Of a stretch of DNA of 64,000 bases, positions 44,728 through 54,260 are shown one piece after another (position 1 is the first letter of the stretch; each line of letters begins with the position of its first letter). Both the position numbers and the translations under genes were made by a program. Under the pieces are notes generated by a model. The model was not told the origin of the DNA and ran no database searches. It saw nothing but the letters and a program-made list of their open reading frames with translations. Location: assembly GCA_902509805.1 (NCBI GenBank), contig CABWZL010000001.1, forward strand, positions 1-64,000. Direction: 5' to 3'. This stretch comes from an uncultured Bacteroidota bacterium. Its GTDB lineage: Bacteria > Bacteroidota > Bacteroidia > Flavobacteriales > Flavobacteriaceae.

Positions 44728-45486
44728 TTATTTATTAATTCTTTCTGGAAAATCAGTTATAATTGCGTCAACTCCCATTAATTTCATTCTTTTTATATTC
44801 ATAGGAGTATTAATTGTGTAGGGATAAACTTTAATATTATTAGACTGTATTTTTTTAACTATTTGATTTGTGATAAACTTATTATTAGGATTTAGAGCAA
44901 CAGCATTAATTTCCTTAGCTAATTTAATTGCGTTATCAATTTTATATAATGAGTCTACAAGGATTGCAATTGGAATATCTTTATTAATATTTCTAAACTT
45001 TTTTAACTCATCCCATCTAAAGCTTGATATAATAAATTTTGAAGGAGTAAGGTTAGATTCAGTTAAATATTTGATGATGATTTTATTGGTTTCGTAGGCA
45101 GTATTCTCACCTTTTAGCTCAATATTTAAAAAAATTTTTTCTGGAATTATATCTAATACCTCATTTAGAGTAGGAATAGTTAAACCTCCAATTAATTCTA
45201 CTTTTTTAATAGAATCTAAAGAAATTTGCTCAATGAATGCCGTTGAATTAGATAGTCTACCTAAAGATGGATCATGATAAACTATTAGCTCACCTGATTT
45301 AGATTTAAATACATCAATCTCAATTCCATCAACTTTTAAATTAATAGCCTTTTCAACTGATTCAATAGTATTTTCAAGTGCATGACCCATTGCACCTCTA
45401 TGACCAATAACAATTATATCTGAAGTTTTATTACAACTTGAAAAAAGAAAAATAAATAATAAAAATGATGATAATAATTTTTTCAT
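44728..45486 (-). CDS. Glycerophosphodiester phosphodiesterase, lipoprotein
   Basis: 252 aa from ATG 45486 (an in-frame TTG at 45495 is less likely). Lipoprotein signal ends LFSSC. GDPD signatures are IGHRGAMGHALENTIESVEKAI, VDGIEIDVFKSKSGELIVYHDPSLGR and, near the end, VYPYTINTPMNIKRMKLMGVDAIITDFPE. It probably hydrolyses glycerophosphodiesters in the periplasm to glycerol-3-phosphate, which could feed the glpD gene a few kilobases away. Confidence 0.93.
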   Translation of the reverse strand: MKKLLSSFLLFIFLFSSCNKTSDIIVIGHRGAMGHALENTIESVEKAINLKVDGIEIDVFKSKSGELIVYHDPSLGRLSNSTAFIEQISLDSIKKVELIGGLTIPTLNEVLDIIPEKIFLNIELKGENTAYETNKIIIKYLTESNLTPSKFIISSFRWDELKKFRNINKDIPIAILVDSLYKIDNAIKLAKEINAVALNPNNKFITNQIVKKIQSNNIKVYPYTINTPMNIKRMKLMGVDAIITDFPERINK

Positions 45487-45558
45487 ATATTTCAAACAAG
45501 GTAATTAAACATCTAGTATTAAAAATACTATATTTTAAAATTCTTTAATAAAATAGGT

Positions 45559-46110
45559 ATGAAAGAAAATATAAAACTTTATGCAGTCTATCTTGGTGGA
45601 AGAGCAGATGGATGTAATACTGAACTTCATGATGTTGTTTTTACTTGTGGTAATAAAATTGAAGATACTTATATGGATTTACTTGATAAGTGGTTTGGAA
45701 ATGCCGATAGACTTCATATAGATTCTTGGGTTGAGATAAATCATGTAGATGGTTATAGAATTTCTCTTTCATCAAAAAAAAATATCTCAAAAAATAAATT
45801 ATTTTTTATAAATCTAGGAGGTTACGATAAAAATAAATTTGAAGAGCTACATGAAAGTGAGTTTCTGGTTGGCGAAAAAAAAATATCAATAAAAAAGAGA
45901 GCAAAAGAAACTTTAATGAAAGGATTAGATCAAGTTCATACAGATGATCTATATGATGTTGATGATTGTATTGAAATTAATAAGGTTTCTGATTACTTCA
46001 TTAACCTAAACAAGGATGATAATAAAACTAAAACTTTGAAATATAATAATGGATACCACCCTATACCTAAGAAGGTTATAGAAACATATAAGTCATTGAC
46101 TAATGATTAA
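45559..46110 (+). CDS. DUF1543 domain protein
   Basis: 183 aa. It begins LYAVYLGGRADGCNTELHDVVFTCG, the hallmark of DUF1543, and contains a second related half (FFINLGGYDKNKFEELHESEFLVG ... VHTDDLYDVDDCIEINKVSDYFINL), so it looks like an internal duplication. No function is known for the family. It overlaps the convergent SDR by four bases. Confidence 0.88.
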   Translation: MKENIKLYAVYLGGRADGCNTELHDVVFTCGNKIEDTYMDLLDKWFGNADRLHIDSWVEINHVDGYRISLSSKKNISKNKLFFINLGGYDKNKFEELHESEFLVGEKKISIKKRAKETLMKGLDQVHTDDLYDVDDCIEINKVSDYFINLNKDDNKTKTLKYNNGYHPIPKKVIETYKSLTND

Positions 46111-46865
46111 CCTCTATTAACTACCGTAGAAGAAGCTTGTGATTTTGCAAGAACTGTAATATCACTAATATTTACATTCTCTGGACAATTTATTACATAG
46201 GATATTACTTTAGCAACATCGTCTCCGACTAATGGATCAACTCCATGATAAACTGACTTAGATTTATCTTCATCATCTTTAAACCTAACCATTGAAAAAT
46301 TAGTCTCTACAAGCCCTGGATTAATTTGTGAAACCTTAATATTAAACTTATTTAAATCAATTCTCATACCTTGGGAGATAGCATCAACAGCAAATTTGGA
46401 GGCACAGTAAATATTACCCTTAGGATATAATTCTTTACCTGCAATCGATCCAATATTAATAATATGTCCATTGTTGTTTTTTGTCATAATATCTAATACA
46501 GGTTTGCTTACATACAGTAATCCCTTAACATTAGTATCTATCATCATATCCCAATCTTCAATTTTACCTTCATGAATAAAATCTAGACCATGAGCGTTAC
46601 CTGCATTGTTAATCAATACATCTATATTCTTCCAATAATTATTTAAACTAGAAATTTTTTCATAAACATCTTCTTGGTTTCTTACATCGAATTGTAAAGT
46701 TTTAACTTTAGTCTTTGCAGAAAGCGAAGCTTCTAATTCTTTTAGTTTATCGGTATTTCTTCCACATAGTATTAGTGAAAATTGATTAGCTAACTCATAA
46801 GATGTTGATTCTCCAATACCTGAAGTAGCTCCTGTAATTAGAGCGATTTTTTTAGTTTTTTCCAT
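46107..46865 (-). CDS. Short-chain dehydrogenase/reductase, YdfG-like
   Basis: 252 aa. NAD(P) motif ITGATSGIGESTS, NNAGNAHG, the catalytic Ser in INIGSIAGKE and YCASKFAVDAIS. The C-terminal NPGLVETNFSMVRFKDDEDKSKSVYHGVDPLVGDDVAKVI resembles NADP-dependent 3-hydroxy acid (serine) dehydrogenases. It follows glpF directly, so it may be expressed with the glycerol genes; a matching substrate is not evident. Confidence 0.88.
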   Translation of the reverse strand: MEKTKKIALITGATSGIGESTSYELANQFSLILCGRNTDKLKELEASLSAKTKVKTLQFDVRNQEDVYEKISSLNNYWKNIDVLINNAGNAHGLDFIHEGKIEDWDMMIDTNVKGLLYVSKPVLDIMTKNNNGHIINIGSIAGKELYPKGNIYCASKFAVDAISQGMRIDLNKFNIKVSQINPGLVETNFSMVRFKDDEDKSKSVYHGVDPLVGDDVAKVISYVINCPENVNISDITVLAKSQASSTVVNRG

Positions 46866-47603
46866 TTAGTTAAAATATAAAAATAAGAGCCCTGCAGCAA
46901 CTGCTCCAAGTGATGGGCCAAAAATTGGAATCCAACTATATGCCCAATCTGAAAGTTTATTTTTTCTAGGGATTAATTGATAAACAATTCTTGGTCCAAG
47001 ATCCCTAGCTGGATTTATTGCATAGCCTGTTGTTCCTCCTAAACTAAGTCCTATTACCCAAACTAAAATTCCAACTGGAAGTGCATCTAATGAACCTATT
47101 CCAAAGTTTACATCCATTCCTTCAATTAAAATATTAGGTTTAACAATATAAAGGATACCAAAAATTAATATAAATGTTGCAAGAAACTCACTAAAAAAAT
47201 TGTTCTTAAAATTTCTGATTGCAGGTGAGGTACAAAATGAACCCATCACAGCATTTTCATCAGTCGTTGACCTGTAATGGTCTATATAAAAAACATAGGT
47301 TAACCAGCTACCTAGCATAGCTCCAAGAACTTGTGCAATTATATATCCAAGCATCAGATCAATTGAGAATTTTCCTGCAACAACTAACCCAATTGTAACT
47401 GCAGGATTTAAGTGTGCACCACTAAACTCACCAGTAACATAAGCAGCAACAAATACTGCAAAACCCCAAGCAGTTGTTATAGTTATTAAAGGTGTTTCTT
47501 TTGATCCTTTTGTTTTACTTAGGCTAACATTAGCAACAATTCCTGAACCTAGAAGTAAAAGAATTGTTGTGCCTACAAATTCAGCAATATATGGACTTAT
47601 CAT
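46866..47603 (-). CDS. glpF: Glycerol uptake facilitator (aquaglyceroporin)
   Basis: MIP family channel of 245 aa with six helices and two half helices. The NPA motifs are SGAHLNPAVTIG and YAINPARDLGPR; the Asp after the second NPA-R is the glycerol-facilitator type. Third gene of the glpK-glpD-glpF operon; its start overlaps the glpD stop by four bases. Confidence 0.95.
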   Translation of the reverse strand: MISPYIAEFVGTTILLLLGSGIVANVSLSKTKGSKETPLITITTAWGFAVFVAAYVTGEFSGAHLNPAVTIGLVVAGKFSIDLMLGYIIAQVLGAMLGSWLTYVFYIDHYRSTTDENAVMGSFCTSPAIRNFKNNFFSEFLATFILIFGILYIVKPNILIEGMDVNFGIGSLDALPVGILVWVIGLSLGGTTGYAINPARDLGPRIVYQLIPRKNKLSDWAYSWIPIFGPSLGAVAAGLLFLYFN

Positions 47604-49147
47604 ACTATATAGTTTTTGATTAATTTATTAAATTTTTTTAATTCAGCATCTATCCATTTATCATCTTTTCCTAAAACATCAGCCATTTTTTTAACAACAA
47701 TTGGTGCAATTCTCTTTGATTCTTTAGAGTCTAAAAAAACACATCTTGTTCTACGAGCCAAAATATCTTCAACAGTAAGAGCCATTTCATGGATTATAGA
47801 CCATTCTATAATATTATTTGAAATATAGAATTTATTTGACAAAGATTTATTATCACTCTCATTTCCAAGAGATTTTACTTTTTTCTTCATTGAACCATAT
47901 ACATGCATTGGGTCAGACCAATCAACATTTTTTTTGAAACCATAAAGTTTTTTTCGTTCAGTTTTACACTTTTTCTTCTTAAGTTTCTTTATAGAGATAG
48001 CAGTATTTAATGCATCCTCAGCAATTTTTCTATAAGTTGTCCATTTGCCACCTAAAACACTTATTAAACCAGAGGGAGAAATATCTATCTTATGACTTCT
48101 TGAAACTTCTTTAGTAGATTGTTTATTAGATGTTGCTGCTAAGGGTCTTAGGCCAGCAAAAACACTTGTAATGTCTTCTCTCTTTGGTTTAATTGTCATA
48201 TACTTACTTGCATTTTTTAAGATAAAATCAATTTCTTCCTTAAGAGGAGCTGGTTCTTCACTTGCATTTTTAACATGTGTATCTGTTGTTCCGACAACCA
48301 CATAATCTTTCCACGGAACAGCAAATAATACTCTACCATCAGAAGTTTGAGGAATTAAAATTGCATGTTTACTGTTTAAAAACTTTCGATCAAGGACAAT
48401 ATGAACACCTTGACTTGGTTGAATCATTTTTTCGATTTTAGGCTGATCCATTCTTATTATTTCCTCTGCAAAAACTCCAGTAGCATTTATTACTACTTTA
48501 CTGTTAATTTGATACTTTTTTGAGTTAATTGAATCAGTAAAGTTAAGACCAGTTATTTCATTGTCTTTTTTTATTAATCCATCTACATTACAATAATTTA
48601 TTAAGGCTGTTTTTTTTGAATTTGCTGACAATGCAAGTGTAATTGCCATTCTTGAATCATCAAATTGTCCATCATGATATATAACACCACCCCTTAATCC
48701 CTCTTTGTTAACATTAGGGATTAATTTTTTAGTTTCGTCTTTTGATATAATAATTGATTTACCCAAACCAAGCTTACCTGCCATCATATCATAAATTTTC
48801 ATTCCAATTCCATAAAATGGACTAGCCCACCAATCATATGTTGGAATAACAAAGCTCAGATCTTTGACTAAATGAGGAGCATTTCTTTTTAAAATTCCTC
48901 TTTCTTTAAGTGACTCTATTACTAATGTTATGTCACCATTTTGTAGATATCTAACTCCACCATGAATCAATTTAGTACTTCTGGAGGATGTACCTTTACC
49001 AAAATCATATTTTTCTAGAAGTAATGTTTTGTAACCTCTTCTTGAAGCATCAACTGCAATACCAAGACCAGAAGCACCACCACCAATAATTACAACATCC
49101 CATTGATTTACTTTATTCAATTTAATAATTGAGTCTGTTCTATTCAT
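47600..49147 (-). CDS. glpD: Aerobic glycerol-3-phosphate dehydrogenase
   Basis: FAD-dependent membrane-associated enzyme that passes electrons from glycerol-3-phosphate to quinone. It is 515 aa. The FAD motif is VVIGGGASGLGIAVDASRRGY, followed by GTSSRSTKLIHGGVRYLQNGD, YHDGQFDDSRM, NATGVFAEEI and LRPLAA...SRSHKIDISPSGLISVLGGKWTTYRKIAED. Its start shares ATGAATAG with the end of glpK. Confidence 0.97.
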   Translation of the reverse strand: MNRTDSIIKLNKVNQWDVVIIGGGASGLGIAVDASRRGYKTLLLEKYDFGKGTSSRSTKLIHGGVRYLQNGDITLVIESLKERGILKRNAPHLVKDLSFVIPTYDWWASPFYGIGMKIYDMMAGKLGLGKSIIISKDETKKLIPNVNKEGLRGGVIYHDGQFDDSRMAITLALSANSKKTALINYCNVDGLIKKDNEITGLNFTDSINSKKYQINSKVVINATGVFAEEIIRMDQPKIEKMIQPSQGVHIVLDRKFLNSKHAILIPQTSDGRVLFAVPWKDYVVVGTTDTHVKNASEEPAPLKEEIDFILKNASKYMTIKPKREDITSVFAGLRPLAATSNKQSTKEVSRSHKIDISPSGLISVLGGKWTTYRKIAEDALNTAISIKKLKKKKCKTERKKLYGFKKNVDWSDPMHVYGSMKKKVKSLGNESDNKSLSNKFYISNNIIEWSIIHEMALTVEDILARRTRCVFLDSKESKRIAPIVVKKMADVLGKDDKWIDAELKKFNKLIKNYIV

Positions 49148-50627
49148 TTATTCTAAGAATCTTTTTAATCCTTTTATTCCAAAGTTCAACTAATTGTTCA
49201 GAGTCATTTTTAAGATTAGGTTTAAAAGATTTATCTTCAACCCAAAGGTTTTTTAAGCTAGGAATGTCTTTCCAAAAACCAGTTGCTAACCCTGCTAGGA
49301 AAGCAACTCCAAGAGCTGTAGTTTCGGTTGTTTTTGGTCTAACAACCACAGTATTTAATAGATCTGATTGAATTTGCATTAAAAGATTATTATTGCTGGC
49401 ACCTCCATCAACTTTTAGACTAGAAAAATTTATACCTGCATCTTTCTCCATTTCAATAATTATATCTCTTGTCCTAAGAGCTATTGATTCAAGCGCTGCT
49501 CTAGCAATATGTCCATTTTCAGTTCCTCTTGAAATTCCAAAAATTGTTCCCTGAGCATAAGGATCCCAGTAAGGAGCTGCAAGACCAGATAATGCAGGAA
49601 TAAATGTTATACCTCCGTTATCGTTAACTGTATTTGCAAGGGCTTCAACTTCAGGCGCATCCTTAATAATACCTAGTTTATCTCTTAACCATTGAATAAG
49701 AGCTCCTGCAACAAAAACACTCCCTTCTAGTGCATATGTAACTTCACCGTTTATTCGCCAAGCTATCGTAGAAAGCATTTTATTATTTGACTTAACAAAT
49801 GTTTTTCCAGTATTCATCATGCAAAAACAACCTGTTCCATATGTGTTTTTAATATCTCCTTCATCAATACATAACTGCCCAAATAAAGCTGCTTGTTGAT
49901 CACCAGCTATTCCAGATATTGGAATCTTTACACCAAAGATTTTAGCATCAACATGTGCTGAAATTGAGGATGAATCAACAACATCTGGTAAAATATTTTT
50001 TGGAATATCAAAAAGTGAGAGGAGTTCATCATCCCAACTATCTTTTTTTATATTATATAAAAGTGTTCGGCTTGCATTGGATGGATCTGTTATATGAGAT
50101 TGCCCATTAGTTAAATTCCAAATTAGCCAAGTATCTATTGTTCCAAAAAGAAGTTCTCCGGCGTTTGCTTGACTTCTAATTTTAGGATCACTATCTAGAA
50201 TCCATTTTATTTTAGTTCCAGAAAAATATGCATCAATTACAAGTCCCGTTTTATTTTGAATTAATTCTGTTTTATTATTCTTTATAAGATCATCACAAAA
50301 ACTAGCTGTTCTTCTATCTTGCCAGACAATTGCATTGTATACAGGTATACCTGTTTTTTTATTCCAGATTACCGTAGTCTCTCTTTGATTTGTAATACCG
50401 ATTGAATCAATTTGATTTGGTTCAATTTTAGAATTATTTATTACATCTTTAACTGCTTTTAACTGAGTATTCCATATTTCCAATGCATCATGCTCTACCC
50501 AGCCTTCTTTAGGAAAAATTTGATTAAACTCATATTGAGCAATTTCAATAGGTTCTGCATTTTTATCAAACAGTATTGCTCTTGAACTAGTAGTACCTGC
50601 ATCAATAGCTAGAATATATTTATCCAT
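49140..50627 (-). CDS. glpK: Glycerol kinase
   Basis: FGGY-family kinase of 495 aa that makes glycerol-3-phosphate from glycerol and ATP. LAIDAGTTSSRAILFD, IGITNQRETTVIWNKKTGIPVYNAIVWQDRRT, FGTIDTWLIWNLT, GIAGDQQAALFGQ, YGTGCFCMMNTG and LKVDGGASNNNLLMQ are all present. First gene of the glycerol operon. A strong terminator ends only 26 bases upstream of its start, so its promoter must be very close or transcription must pass the terminator. Confidence 0.97.
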   Translation of the reverse strand: MDKYILAIDAGTTSSRAILFDKNAEPIEIAQYEFNQIFPKEGWVEHDALEIWNTQLKAVKDVINNSKIEPNQIDSIGITNQRETTVIWNKKTGIPVYNAIVWQDRRTASFCDDLIKNNKTELIQNKTGLVIDAYFSGTKIKWILDSDPKIRSQANAGELLFGTIDTWLIWNLTNGQSHITDPSNASRTLLYNIKKDSWDDELLSLFDIPKNILPDVVDSSSISAHVDAKIFGVKIPISGIAGDQQAALFGQLCIDEGDIKNTYGTGCFCMMNTGKTFVKSNNKMLSTIAWRINGEVTYALEGSVFVAGALIQWLRDKLGIIKDAPEVEALANTVNDNGGITFIPALSGLAAPYWDPYAQGTIFGISRGTENGHIARAALESIALRTRDIIIEMEKDAGINFSSLKVDGGASNNNLLMQIQSDLLNTVVVRPKTTETTALGVAFLAGLATGFWKDIPSLKNLWVEDKSFKPNLKNDSEQLVELWNKRIKKILRINE

Positions 50628-50653
50628 GATTTTCTTTAATGCAATTTAATAAA

Positions 50654-50676
50654 AAAACCCTCCAGTAGAGGGTTTT
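50654..50676 (-). terminator. Intrinsic terminator between the secreted orphan gene and glpK
   Basis: The minus strand reads AAAACCCTC - TACTG - GAGGGTTTT followed by further T residues: a 9-bp stem with five G/C pairs and a U-tract. It lies 24 bases after the stop of the upstream gene and 26 bases before the glpK ATG. The stem is symmetric enough to act weakly on the other strand also. Confidence 0.9.
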
Positions 50677-50699
50677 ATTTATATACTAAAATTTCTCAA

Positions 50700-51389
50700 C
50701 TAGTTCCAGGTTCCTAATACAGTTGATATTATTGAACCTTTAAATTGTGAAATGGGAGAAACAGATGATTGGAACTTTGAAAATGCTTTTTGTTCTTTTT
50801 CATTATCTGGGAAAAATGTAAATTGATTTTTTGCATCAGAATGTGTTGTGTATATATAATGAGTTTCATTTCTCTCTCCTCCAGTATACATACCTAAAGA
50901 AATATAGTTTCCATTAGAAAAGCCTTTATTTAATTCTACGAATGCTTCAGCAAATACTCCTGGATTTTCAACAAAGAAAGACCACATTTGCTCAGAGTAT
51001 GTTCCATTTTCTCCTGGGATACGAACAAGAGATTGACCTTGTTTCATAGCTACTATTTTAGCTAATCCTTGAAGATTGTTAACATACGTGTCATATTCAT
51101 CACCTGATCTCAAATCTCTTAATTGAGCAAGTGCATCTGCAGATCCTGCGAAATTTAAAAAATGAGTTGCATTAGTCCATTCAGACTTATTTTGAATAGC
51201 ATTTAAAGTAAGTGATGAGCCTTCAGGAAACTCAAAACTAGAATAGAAATCGTCAACGAGTTTGTAAACAAGAGGTGCTTTACCTGGAGTAACTTCCATT
51301 GAAACTTCCGTCCAATAAATTTGATCTTGAGCCTGAGCTAAATTTAATGAAGCAACTAAGGCTAAAGAAACTAAAAATAATTTTTTCAT
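50700..51389 (-). CDS. Secreted protein of unknown function
   Basis: 229 aa with a clear Sec signal (MKKLFLVSLALVASLNLAQAQ). The mature part is rich in aromatic residues and Asn/Ser/Gly, with no cysteine and no motif I recognise; segments such as YWTEVSMEVTPGKAPLVYKLVDDFYSS and MWSFFVENPGVFAEAFVELNKGF suggest a repeated ferredoxin-like alpha/beta fold as in dimeric alpha-beta barrel proteins, which is a guess. It is monocistronic: a terminator follows the stop. Predicted to be periplasmic or outer-surface. Confidence 0.8.
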   Translation of the reverse strand: MKKLFLVSLALVASLNLAQAQDQIYWTEVSMEVTPGKAPLVYKLVDDFYSSFEFPEGSSLTLNAIQNKSEWTNATHFLNFAGSADALAQLRDLRSGDEYDTYVNNLQGLAKIVAMKQGQSLVRIPGENGTYSEQMWSFFVENPGVFAEAFVELNKGFSNGNYISLGMYTGGERNETHYIYTTHSDAKNQFTFFPDNEKEQKAFSKFQSSVSPISQFKGSIISTVLGTWN

Positions 51390-51454
51390 TTTGTTTGATT
51401 TATGATTAAGACTAAATATAGTGAATGAAATATTAAATTAAAATTAATTACTAT

Positions 51455-52204
51455 TTATCTTAAGAAACTTCCACCATTTACATCAATTGTAGATCCAGTA
51501 GAATGATCAAGTTTACCAGCTACTATTAGAGAAACTATAGGGGATATATCTTTTGGCTCAGTTAGCCTATCTAATGTGATTCCTTTTTTAATAACATCTT
51601 CGCCATGTTTATCAATAAAGCTCTGAGCCATCTCAGTTTTTACAAATCCAGGAGCTATACTAATTGCAACAATATTATCTGTTTCTCCAAATGATCTTGA
51701 GATGGTTTTTGTAAGAGAGATTAGACCACCTTTTGAACAAGCGTAAGAAATGTAATCTTGTTGCTCTCCTCTGAATGCAGCTCTGGAAGAGATATTAATA
51801 AATCTTAATCTAGATTTTATATTATTTTCCCTTTTGTACTTTAAAAATTCTTTGAAAATTAAAACAGGTGCTTTTAAATTAACATCTAAAGTTCTATTAT
51901 ACAGTTCATCCCATTGATCAATATCTAATGATATTTCAGCAGATTCTGCAATCCCAGCATTATTTATTATACAATCCGGAAATGAAAATTTTTTTATTGT
52001 ATCCTCTACAAGTTTTTTAATCTGACCCTTTGAGGAAAGATCTGCTTGAACAGAGAATGATTTTGACTTTTTTTCTTTCAATAAAGGTTCTATTGAAGAT
52101 TTATTTTTATTATAATGAAGTGCTATATCATGTCCCTCGATTATGAGATCTTGAGCAATTTTAAATCCAATCCCCTTTGAGGATCCTGTTAAAAGAACTT
52201 TCAT
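51455..52204 (-). CDS. Short-chain dehydrogenase/reductase, FabG-like
   Basis: 249 aa classical SDR: LLTGSSKGIGFKIAQ, NNAGIAESAEI, the catalytic Ser in INISSRAAFRG, YACSKGGLISLTK and the C-terminal GSTIDVNGGSFLR. FabG-like architecture; a carbonyl reductase of unknown substrate, since fatty-acid genes are not adjacent. The start overlaps the stop of the S9 peptidase by four bases. Confidence 0.9.
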   Translation of the reverse strand: MKVLLTGSSKGIGFKIAQDLIIEGHDIALHYNKNKSSIEPLLKEKKSKSFSVQADLSSKGQIKKLVEDTIKKFSFPDCIINNAGIAESAEISLDIDQWDELYNRTLDVNLKAPVLIFKEFLKYKRENNIKSRLRFINISSRAAFRGEQQDYISYACSKGGLISLTKTISRSFGETDNIVAISIAPGFVKTEMAQSFIDKHGEDVIKKGITLDRLTEPKDISPIVSLIVAGKLDHSTGSTIDVNGGSFLR

Positions 52205-54213
52205 TTTTTATATTTTTCAAACCAAGATACTATAGCATTTACCTTTGCAATTAAATTACTTGGTTTTGATGCTATTCCATGATTAGCGTTGGGGATTCTT
52301 ACAAGCATTGTCTCAACCTTATTAAGTTTTAAACCAGCATAAAATTGCTCACTTTCTGCCATTGGAGTTCTAAAATCTTTTTCACCAGTAAGAACCATAG
52401 TAGGAGTCTTAACATTTCCAACATAGCTAATAGGGGATCTTTTTAAATAACTCTCAGGATCATTCCAAGGCAAGTCTTTAAACCAGTATTTATAAAAATA
52501 TCCGATATTGTCAGCATATAAAACAAAACTATACCAATTAATAACTGGTTTTGCTACTACTGCAGCAGTAAATCTATCTGTTTTTCCAACTATCCAAGCT
52601 GTTAACACTCCACCTCCACTCCCTCCGGTTACAAAAAGATTAGTTTCATCTATATATCCTTTATCAATAACAAAATCGACTCCTGATATTAAATCATCAT
52701 AATCTTGACTAGGATAATTATGATGAATTAAATTTGCAAAGTCTTTTCCATAACTAGTACTCCCCCTTGGATTTGTATATAAAACAACATAACCTTTAGA
52801 TGCAAAAAGCTGAACCTCCGATGAAAAATGAAATCCATAGTTTGTATGAGGCCCTCCGTGAATTTCTAAAATTAAAGGATATTTTTTAGAACTATCAAAG
52901 TTTGGAGGTTTAACAATCCATCCATGAATCATCTTACCATCAAAAGATGACTCGTACCATATTTCTTCAACATTACCCAATTTTTTATAATCAAATAGGT
53001 CCTTGTTTAAATTTGTTAATCTTTTTTTTGATCCTTTATAACCAACAGCAAGGTCAGCAGGATTATATGATGTTCCGAATGTAAATGAGTATCTGTTGTT
53101 TTTAGATAAACTAAAAAAACCACCGCTGTAAGGTCTTGAAAATGATAATCCGCCAATTTGATCTACTTCAGTTCGGAATTTTCCTTCTAACGTAGTTGAT
53201 CCAATTTTGGTTATTCCTTTATCATCAAACTGAAAATATATCCTCTTATCATCTCCAGACCAATAAATATTTGAAATATTTCTATCAAGATTTAATTGAA
53301 TTTTAAATTTACTTGAACCATCTGACTTCATTACATATATCGAATTTTGTTGATATCCTAGGTACTTATCATCATAACCTAAATATGCAATCATAGAATT
53401 ATCATTTGAAACTTTTGGACTTGAATCAGGACCATCACGAGAAGTAAGTGCTTCATGCTTTGCAGATTCTAAACTTAGAATGTAGATTTCAGAATTATTG
53501 GTATTATAGTCAGAATCATCATTCAAGTTTGCAGAAAAAATAATTTTATCATTACCAAGCCACTCAGCCTGACCAGCTCTTTTTTCGGGTTTAATATTAC
53601 TAATTTGTCTAGGTGTTCCTCCGCTAACTGGAATAGTAAAAAATTGAACCTCACCAGGTTTTCTATATCCTGAATTGTCATATCTGTAGTTTAGATCAGA
53701 TATCTCAACAGGAGGATCATTCCATTTTGCACCCTTAGGTTTCTCAGGCATCTTAATTAAAGTCTCCCTTTTACTATCTATAAATGATGAAAATAGGATA
53801 TAATTGTCATCAGGTGACCATTTAATTGATTGAATTGAATATTGAAAGTTTGTTAACTTTTGAATTGAATTATTTTTTAAGTCAAAAAGAAATATTTGTG
53901 ATTTACTATCTCTATTTGATTGAAAAATAAATTTGTCTCCTTGATTTGACCATTTTGGAGAGTTATCCTTATAGTTACCTGTTGTAATTGGCCTGTTATT
54001 TGTTCCATCATAATTTATTAACCAAATGTTTGAAAAACTTTGATCTGTCATTATATCATTATAATTTCTTTGATATAAAACTTTATCTCCACTTGGAGAA
54101 ATTTCAGTATTAGATACATACTCTAGGTCAAATAAATCAATAGGCTCAAAAATATTTGAAGTTTGAGAAAATACACTTGAAGTGATTAGAGATATAAGTA
54201 AGATTTTTTTCAT
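52201..54213 (-). CDS. Exported S9 family peptidase (acylaminoacyl/dipeptidyl peptidase type)
   Basis: 670 aa with a signal peptide (MKKILLISLITSSVFSQ). Residues about 30-400 form a WD40-like beta propeller (repeats of NIWLIN, PKWSNQGDKFIFQSN, IKWSPDDNYILFSS). The C-terminal alpha/beta hydrolase has the oxyanion HGGPHTNYG, nucleophile GGSGGGVLTAW, Asp in GEKDFRTPMAES and His in NANHGI. It probably degrades peptides in the periplasm. Divergent from the sulfatase. Confidence 0.93.
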   Translation of the reverse strand: MKKILLISLITSSVFSQTSNIFEPIDLFDLEYVSNTEISPSGDKVLYQRNYNDIMTDQSFSNIWLINYDGTNNRPITTGNYKDNSPKWSNQGDKFIFQSNRDSKSQIFLFDLKNNSIQKLTNFQYSIQSIKWSPDDNYILFSSFIDSKRETLIKMPEKPKGAKWNDPPVEISDLNYRYDNSGYRKPGEVQFFTIPVSGGTPRQISNIKPEKRAGQAEWLGNDKIIFSANLNDDSDYNTNNSEIYILSLESAKHEALTSRDGPDSSPKVSNDNSMIAYLGYDDKYLGYQQNSIYVMKSDGSSKFKIQLNLDRNISNIYWSGDDKRIYFQFDDKGITKIGSTTLEGKFRTEVDQIGGLSFSRPYSGGFFSLSKNNRYSFTFGTSYNPADLAVGYKGSKKRLTNLNKDLFDYKKLGNVEEIWYESSFDGKMIHGWIVKPPNFDSSKKYPLILEIHGGPHTNYGFHFSSEVQLFASKGYVVLYTNPRGSTSYGKDFANLIHHNYPSQDYDDLISGVDFVIDKGYIDETNLFVTGGSGGGVLTAWIVGKTDRFTAAVVAKPVINWYSFVLYADNIGYFYKYWFKDLPWNDPESYLKRSPISYVGNVKTPTMVLTGEKDFRTPMAESEQFYAGLKLNKVETMLVRIPNANHGIASKPSNLIAKVNAIVSWFEKYKK

Positions 54214-54260
54214 AAATTAAATTAATTAGTAAAATTTGATTTAAAGTTATTAAAATTAGA

